Origin: Heliopora coerulea
Lineage: Eukaryota > Cnidaria > Anthozoa > Scleralcyonacea > Helioporidae
Direction: 5' to 3'
Length of the DNA stretch: 64,000 bases
Assembly: GCA_030142905.1 (NCBI GenBank)
Contig: JASJOG010000141.1
Span: 484,501 to 548,500 of the forward strand
Position numbers and translations under genes: made by a program. The notes beneath the pieces were generated by a model, which worked only from the letters and a program-made list of their open reading frames with translations, ran no database searches and was not told the origin of the DNA. Of this stretch, positions 59,501 to 64,000 are shown one piece after another. How positions within the stretch are numbered: position 1 is the stretch's first letter; each line of letters starts with the position of its first letter.

Positions 59501-61765
59501 ACAATTGATTTAAAACATACTGATGATTCAGTGGAACACTGAGTTTTATTAAATTTCAAGGCAGTGTTACAGGATCTCAAGGCACTGTTTATTTTTGATG
59601 TCAAATGGTTTTTTCAAGAAAGATTTCAAATATCTAGCATGGCCTTGGTTGGCCTTCATCACTTTGCTAAATTCATTGTTTCTCCCAGACAGCCTCAGAG
59701 CAGTAACCCACCATGCCTGCTCTCAGATCAGCTTAAGTACTGCTATGCCACAAAGTAATCACAGTAAACTGATGACTTGAAAACAATTCCCAACAGTACT
59801 TTTACTTGTTTATGGTCATTCCAGTGTATTTGACTTGAAGAAAGTGCCCTTGACTTGGCCTACAAGCTCTTTGGTCTACTTCAGGTTGGGTGACTTTTTT
59901 AAATCCTAGGGAAGACACCAGAACTGCGCAATCAAATATGTTGGTGTATCCTTTAATACTGATAGTCTATGGAACTAAAATTTTGGGTGTGGAGTGACAT
60001 TGCAAGTTACCATGGCACTAAATTTATATCAATTCATGTGGGAAACTCCAAGGTGCAAACCAATGATACTCTCAAGTTTGATAATGGAAAAATTGGGAAA
60101 TAATTAACAGTAAAGAAATTAAGATATCCTGCCAGTGTAAGCAGATCTGCACAATCAGCACTGTTGATGCTGATTAATAAAATTAAAACTTTCCAAAGGC
60201 TGATTAATATGGCCTGACTGTTTTCTTATAATTGTTCAACCTGACGTGAGGAATTCACTCACAAGAGGCCACATGTATATAGGGCAGAGTAACATTTGTA
60301 AATGAATTGTAAGCAGAAATTATGGTCTTAAAGGATAATCATATCATCACAAATGTGAAGAATCAAACATGCTGCAAATTAGTAATGGTTACTGTATATT
60401 TATGTTACAAATATTTCCTTAAGCAAAATATATATCCTCACCTCTAACATCTTGACAAATCTTGGGAAAACTGGATTTCGGTGAACACACAGGAGGGGAA
60501 CCCTGGGGAATACTTCAGGTACCATGACTGGAACCAGTGTACCATGTGCAGCTTCACCACCTATTGTTCCACCCTTGTCCTCAATAATAACTTCAGGTGG
60601 GCTGTCACTATCTCCACCATCCCCATCTCCACCATCCCCATCACCACCAGATGAACCAACACTTGATGCACTAAGAACAAACATCAATACTTTCAACATA
60701 ATACTATACAGTACAAGGACAATACCTAACAAGACATGATTAGCTTGGTTGTCAGGATACTGGTCAAGAAGTCTTTAGAGGAAGGTTGCTTCTTCAGGAT
60801 AACAAAAACCTTTAACTCACATTTTGGGAACCTGTAATGTTGGTATTGTCAGATTGACAGTTGATTGTACATGGCTTCTGAGGATGATAGCCACACTGGG
60901 TGCTGAAATTTCAGTTGAAAGGTTTTACCACTCAGAAGAAGAGTGATCAATGCAATGCATAGACCCCAAATGCTGACCATTTCAAACATTAGCTTTAGTA
61001 AGTAACGCACCTTGAATCATTCTTTGAATTACTTCTTCTGAAACTCTTGAAGAATGTTCTGGGAAGAACACTTATGCCCTGTGCACTAAAGAGAGAACAT
61101 AGCATGTCACTATAATAGGTTTTAAAATAATCCAACTAAACCTTCGTATTTGGGCCCACAAACGTAGAGTAGCCAAGGTGTGGCAACAGAAGTATCACAA
61201 CGCACCCCCTTTTCTTATTTTGAATACTCGTCAAACTTGGAACTGCTAAATATTATGTTCAATTTTCCCCGGCGACCCATGTAAATCTAACGGCACTGGG
61301 AACGGATATTCATTCCAACATCGGCGTGTTTGCTTTATTCGTTTCAAACCCAACACGTGTTACCGTCTTGTTTATTAAACAATTAAGGTTCAAATGTTTG
61401 TGAAGTCAGCAAATAAATTGCACATGAACTTCGTAATTTTAACATTATTACAGCCGATTCAAGGTGCTACCAAATTTTTCTTCTGTTCGCATAATTTATT
61501 CCAAAAGACAATGAAAGTGCAACAAAGCAACACAAAAGTCGCAGAAGCGATATCATACTCACATATTGCTATGCGTACCAAGGCTTGCGCATTTTGTTTT
61601 TTTGACAATAGTGCATGTACTCCATAAATTCCATCTCATGTAGAGGTGAGAAAAGTTTAGAGGTTCAGCTACAAGCTTTGGAGGACGCTGGAGTGTCGAG
61701 AAAAAGCGACAAGATATCCTCCACTTACAAATGCTCAAAGATGTTCGACAACATTGAGCCGCCAT
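46369..61765 (-). CDS. LONP1: LONP1: mitochondrial Lon protease (23 coding exons)
   Basis: Exons (minus): 61765-61673, 61078-61011, 60670-60442, 59475-59387, 59275-59156, 58230-58038, 57924-57792, 57428-57286, 57119-56899, 56593-56455, 56331-56262, 56130-56078, 55663-55608, 55424-55337, 54872-54750, 53950-53834, 53285-53145, 51137-50972, 50567-50422, 49326-49255, 48808-48683, 47627-47589, 46521-46369. They sum to 2,778 nt, or 925 codons plus stop; the family runs about 950. All phases close. LONP1 is the ATP-dependent matrix protease that degrades oxidised proteins and binds mtDNA. It differs from peroxisomal LONP2 by the Arg/Ser-rich presequence and the acidic Gly-rich segment. The exon 1 donor (gtagct) is weak, so the first junction is the least certain part. 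Confidence 0.94.
46825..46972. mobile_element. Foldback element, LONP1 last intron
   Basis: tatcatacacgaggagtgtttcatcagat-type and atctgatgaaacacg...gtgtatgatatta arms are inverted around a 60-bp centre. There are several mismatches, so it is older than the others here. Confidence 0.75.
47197..47492. repeat. Two-copy tandem repeat, 148-bp unit
   Basis: gattgacgtcttggagtatg, then gttttactgacgagagc, cgaatcataagcggatatc and attacatacaccagga repeat with period 148 at roughly 88-90% identity. It is intronic to LONP1. Confidence 0.85.
47711..47880. mobile_element. Foldback element with tRNA-like 3' half in each arm
   Basis: Outer arms tatacgca..ttctcaagctattcta are mirrored at 47850-47880. Each inner arm contains a pol III B-box (ggttcgattc on the plus strand at 47813, gaatcgaac for the minus strand at 47773) followed by a cgcgtcagggga acceptor-like end. 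Each arm thus resembles a tRNA 3' half. No complete tRNA cloverleaf with a 5' half is seen, so this is a tRNA-derived palindrome rather than a tRNA gene. Confidence 0.7.
47932..47971 (+). repeat. Dispersed ~40-nt repeat (gacgagtaaaat family)
   Basis: The consensus is tgacgagtaaaatcgtctgg then cgttagccagagtaaaat. Other members: 4578-4617, 13543-13580 and 40365-40405 on plus; 38062-38102 and 41926-41963 on minus. All keep both gtaaaat words. None is coding. Confidence 0.8.
48082..48246. mobile_element. Foldback element with hammerhead-like core in each arm
   Basis: Arms gttaataggttgataactgc...gatctcaaag...tatcaacgttt are inverted around a 40-bp centre. In the right arm the plus strand reads CTGACGA (48170-48176), a four-pair stem with loop CTTT (48178-48189), GAAAC (48190-48194), then GTTGATA paired with TATCAAC at 48226-48232 and a CTA triplet. 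This order matches hammerhead stems II and III. No complementary stem I is visible. Confidence 0.7.
48480..48570. repeat. Dispersed ~90-bp repeat (relative of 2337-2425)
   Basis: Partner of the element at 2337-2425, in the same orientation, within a LONP1 intron. Confidence 0.5.
49495..50205. repeat. GAT/AAT minisatellite with ~170-bp superstructure
   Basis: gatgatgataacgatgataa-type repeats fill a LONP1 intron. A longer phrase beginning gattaatactgatggtgatg recurs near 49707, 49879 and (as actggtgatgatgg) 50043. The trinucleotide tract is therefore itself arranged in roughly 170-bp copies. Acidic or Asn-rich frames here are artefacts. Confidence 0.85.
51230..51320. repeat. Inverted repeat with GAAACGTT termini
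   Basis: actaaggtttcgagggaaag is mirrored by cgaaacgttagt around a gactggcttccagtc stem. It has the same layout as 48082-48246 but without the CTGANGA box on the plus strand. Confidence 0.5.
51527..52906. mobile_element. TIR element rich in GATCG repeats, interrupted by a nested element
   Basis: gtttccatataatcg at the left and cgatcatacggaaac at the right are inverted. Both flanks consist of gatcgtctcgatcgttccga-like repeats (51540-51640 and 52680-52890). A separate element at 51648-52320 splits the left part. It lies in the intron between LONP1 exons 17 and 18. No transposase frame. Confidence 0.6.
51648..52320. mobile_element. Nested hAT-like non-autonomous element
   Basis: Ends are cagggggtggcgcca and tgccgccacccct, with ccgtcgggga repeated near both ends. 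Flanking gactgtga and gactacga match at 6 of 8 bases, an acceptable decayed 8-bp duplication. Insertion into a GATCG-rich element gives the relative order of events. Confidence 0.65.
53145..57428 (-). CDS. LONP1: LONP1 exons 8-17: helical linker and AAA+ ATPase
   Basis: Exons 8-10 encode the coiled middle region ([52 protein letters not shown]). The Walker A motif is split by an intron: exon 11 ends GPPG and exon 12 starts VGKTSVAKS. Exon 13 gives [15 protein letters not shown]. The Walker B motif is split likewise: exon 14 ends LVLIDE and exon 15 begins IDKLGRG. Sensor 1 is CTANVVD and the arginine-finger region is PLRDRMEI, both in exon 16. All ATPase motifs are intact. Confidence 0.94.
53455..53523. 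repeat. TA/TG compound microsatellite
   Basis: A (ta)n run is followed directly by (tg)n, in a LONP1 intron. Confidence 0.95.
53993..54156. repeat. Dispersed 164-bp repeat, copy 2
   Basis: Partner of 37714-37877, in the same orientation. It lies just upstream on the plus strand of LONP1 exon 15, within the intron. Confidence 0.85.
55010..55135. repeat. CACATGT/catatta low-complexity tract
   Basis: Short words catattac, cacatgtcac and cacgagtt recur over about 125 bp within a LONP1 intron. Confidence 0.55.
57792..61765 (-). CDS. LONP1: LONP1 exons 1-7: presequence and N-terminal LON domain
   Basis: Exon 1 (31 codons) has an Arg/Ser/Phe-rich amphipathic start with [10 protein letters not shown], typical of a mitochondrial targeting peptide. 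Exon 2 continues [13 protein letters not shown]. Exon 3 has an acidic Gly-rich repeat ([15 protein letters not shown]) before the LON domain proper: [20 protein letters not shown]. Exon 4 gives [12 protein letters not shown], exon 5 [12 protein letters not shown] and MIILGHRR, exon 6 [16 protein letters not shown] and exon 7 [15 protein letters not shown]. The start ATG at 61765 is the first in frame. The exon 1 donor is the weakest call. Confidence 0.88.
58540..58992. repeat. 450-bp polypurine tract
   Basis: The plus strand is about 95% A/G (ggagaggg, gaaagaga and similar words) between LONP1 exons 6 and 5. The transcript therefore carries a long polypyrimidine run upstream of exon 6. Long frames here are low-complexity. 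Confidence 0.9.
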
Positions 61766-62286
61766 GTTGGATTTCCGAATCTCGAACCAGGGCTCATCCG
61801 GGGATCAGCTTCGGGCTATTGCATGATCTTATATCATACAACTATTTTTGTGATTTGTAAAACACGACGTCTTGACGTAATAAATAGATTGTGCTTTACA
61901 TCTTAGGAAATATTGAACAGTATTCCATATAAAAATAAATATTTGGCATTTATTAACCAATCTTAATTCTTCAGTGCAGTTATATTTCTCTATTGTACAT
62001 AGCGTTTTCGGTTGACGTCATAAGCGCCTTAACAAAAGATTTCAGATCATTTTCTTTTGTTAGGTGCACCAACATGGCTGCCAGGCCCTTTGTTATTTGA
62101 ATCTCTCGGAAATGGACGAAAACGCACGATTCTTTCTTTTCCATTGATGTGACTTATTTATTTTTGACTATCATTATTGAATATTATGCCGGATCTACAC
62201 CAATATCTGATATATATGTACCTATAATTATTTATATATACCTATATATATATATATATATAACATAGACATATATATATAACATA

Positions 62287-62326
<40 letters not shown>

Positions 62327-64000
62327 TATGTTAATGTTCAAAGGATTAAAGTGATTATCACTATTATTAATAGTTCATATTAATTAATCATCATTAATAA
62401 TAATTCATTAAATGAACATTATACAGTATACATCTACATCTATATATGAATCTATATCAATATCTATGTCTTTATTTTTGTCTGAATCTGCTCAAATGTT
62501 TGAGATCGTTATAACAACTTACATTGATATATGAAAATCGTTAACATTAATTGAGTCAGAAGAAGCCACACAACCATATTAAACAAGGTATTTTTAATTT
62601 AATCACCTCTCCAAACCGTAAATTTGTGATTTAACAAAACAGAAGAACATACAAAAGTAGTTTTACTTCCTTAATCTTTGACATTGCACAAATAGCAACA
62701 TATATTATTTCCCAATATACTACGCATTTCTCAATCACCGTGATTTTAACTTTCGATAAGTTTATCCTACAAATGTATCGTACACTGTATTCAACATTTA
62801 TGTGATATTTCATTATTTTACAAATATTGTTCGACAGTGGAACCAATCTATATCTAGAAAAACAACTTCTCTAAAACTCCTATTTACAAAATCTATCAAA
62901 GTTTAATTTTTCCGTCTAGTTAAGACCTCAACGAGTTTCACTCATTCACAGATTTTTTTTTTCAAGAAGGCGTCTTCACAGAAACATTTTACAGTAAAGA
63001 AAAATATCCAAATATCTTTTCTTGCTTTCCCTTGTAAGTCTCACGAAACATAACTCACGGTTCTCGTGCAGTCCACAACTACATTGCATGACTTACATAG
63101 GAGGACACGTACACACGACACACGCAAACGCTATTCTCCTTTGCAGGTTAAGCTGGAGCCGTCCAAAACACCAAACGAATGTTAATGATAGACTATATAA
63201 CGACTTCGTGAAAAACAGGCCACAGGTCATGTTCATTCGTTGGACTGTTCGAATTCGTTATAGCTTATCTGACCAGTTATTCAGGATTAAAGATGTTACC
63301 TGTTAGTCTAGTTAATCCAATACCCACTTAAACAACCCTGGAACTTTGTTCTAAAATAACTGTGAGATCCGCCAAGGTGAAGTACACGTTTGTGATCAGT
63401 CATGAATTTATCCTTTGCTGTGTATGACACGCATGGACTAAACAAATACTTTGCAGCCATTACTTTAATGAAGTGAAGATATGGACGACTACAACGCGAA
63501 ATCTGAAATCGGTAGTTTAAGCTGAAAAGACGGGAAAGTTAAAGACGAAACGCCATATTCTCAAACAGTCGAAACTTTCAGTCATAGTAAAGACTAGAAT
63601 AAACAAACAGTTACCTGTTTTGAAGGACATAATGGCTTATGTCATAAGTCAACAAAGAAGTCAACAAAAATTAGCCCATGGTACTATGTATAGTTAGAGT
63701 CAATACTTGCAGGGCAGTAGCGCAGCTCACCAGCTACAACCAGTAGAGATATAGCATAAATTTTAATTCCTTGAGAAATTATCGTTATTCAGAATTTCGT
63801 GTTTAAATTCTCGTAAGGTGACACAAATCCGACATTCTTCCGATACAATGCAATTTTTCGGGCTCAGAAATACTGTGTCGGCGGGCAATGTGGTTTGTGG
63901 ATAGCTGCAAACAAAAATAATACGGAAGAATGACGTGACACAATACTACAAAAGAACGCAATGCAATACAACACAGTACAGCAGTAAAGTACATGACTGA
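61766..64000. other. LONP1 upstream flank, no gene recognised
   Basis: The first ~100 bp upstream of the LONP1 ATG presumably hold its 5' UTR and promoter; I see no TATA box. Beyond this the DNA is AT-rich with a microsatellite at 62215-62330. Short frames at 62.6-63.3 and 63.8 kb have no recognisable similarity. Confidence 0.5.
62215..62330. repeat. TA microsatellite with palindromic acatagacatatata ends
   Basis: taacatagacatatat occurs twice, then (ta)n, then atatgtctatgtta, making a long hairpin. Confidence 0.9.

Noticed and set aside
63022..63306. A 94-codon plus-strand frame near the right edge
   Set aside because: No similarity recognised and no supporting signals.

Overview
The window is animal nuclear DNA, most likely from an anthozoan cnidarian such as a coral or sea anemone. 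Three facts support this: intron-rich genes with canonical gt/ag junctions, dense short inverted-repeat elements, and a C-type-lectin adhesion GPCR beside ordinary metazoan housekeeping genes. The species cannot be read from the sequence. Exon boundaries below were found by eye and checked only by splice consensus, reading phase and family similarity.

Layout. From 1 to 2.6 kb lie a dispersed repeat, a hairpin and a pogo/Tc1-like terminal-inverted-repeat element that encloses a broken Ig-like exon. From 2,644 to 14,522 (+) I can assemble an adhesion GPCR of about 1,023 codons: signal peptide, two nearly identical C-type lectin domains from a 1,150-bp tandem duplication, a Thr/Pro stalk built from 27-nt mini-exons, a hormone-receptor-motif/GAIN/GPS block, and seven membrane helices. 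From 14.5 to 17 kb are a small hAT-like element and a decayed LINE reverse transcriptase.

From 17.54 to 32.0 kb there is a satellite array of about 86 monomers of about 168 bp with higher-order structure (landmarks 4,517, 3,849 and 4,723 bp apart). Its edges are formed by a second, 66-bp repeat family in opposite orientations. From 32.3 to 38.3 kb there is no recognisable gene, only a minisatellite and a series of foldback and MITE-like elements.

From 38,340 to 45,515 (-) is DDX59, a zf-HIT DEAD-box RNA helicase with 5 coding exons and 644 codons plus stop. From 46,369 to 61,765 (-) is LONP1, the mitochondrial AAA+ Lon protease, with 23 coding exons and 925 codons plus stop. All exon phases of both genes close. 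They run in tandem 0.85 kb apart; their functions are not obviously linked. From 61.8 to 64 kb I see no gene, only AT-rich DNA and a TA microsatellite.

The most unusual items are the lectin-GPCR with its modular mini-exon expansion and the remains of a lost lectin module, the higher-order satellite with inverted borders, and palindromic elements carrying a hammerhead-ribozyme-like core.
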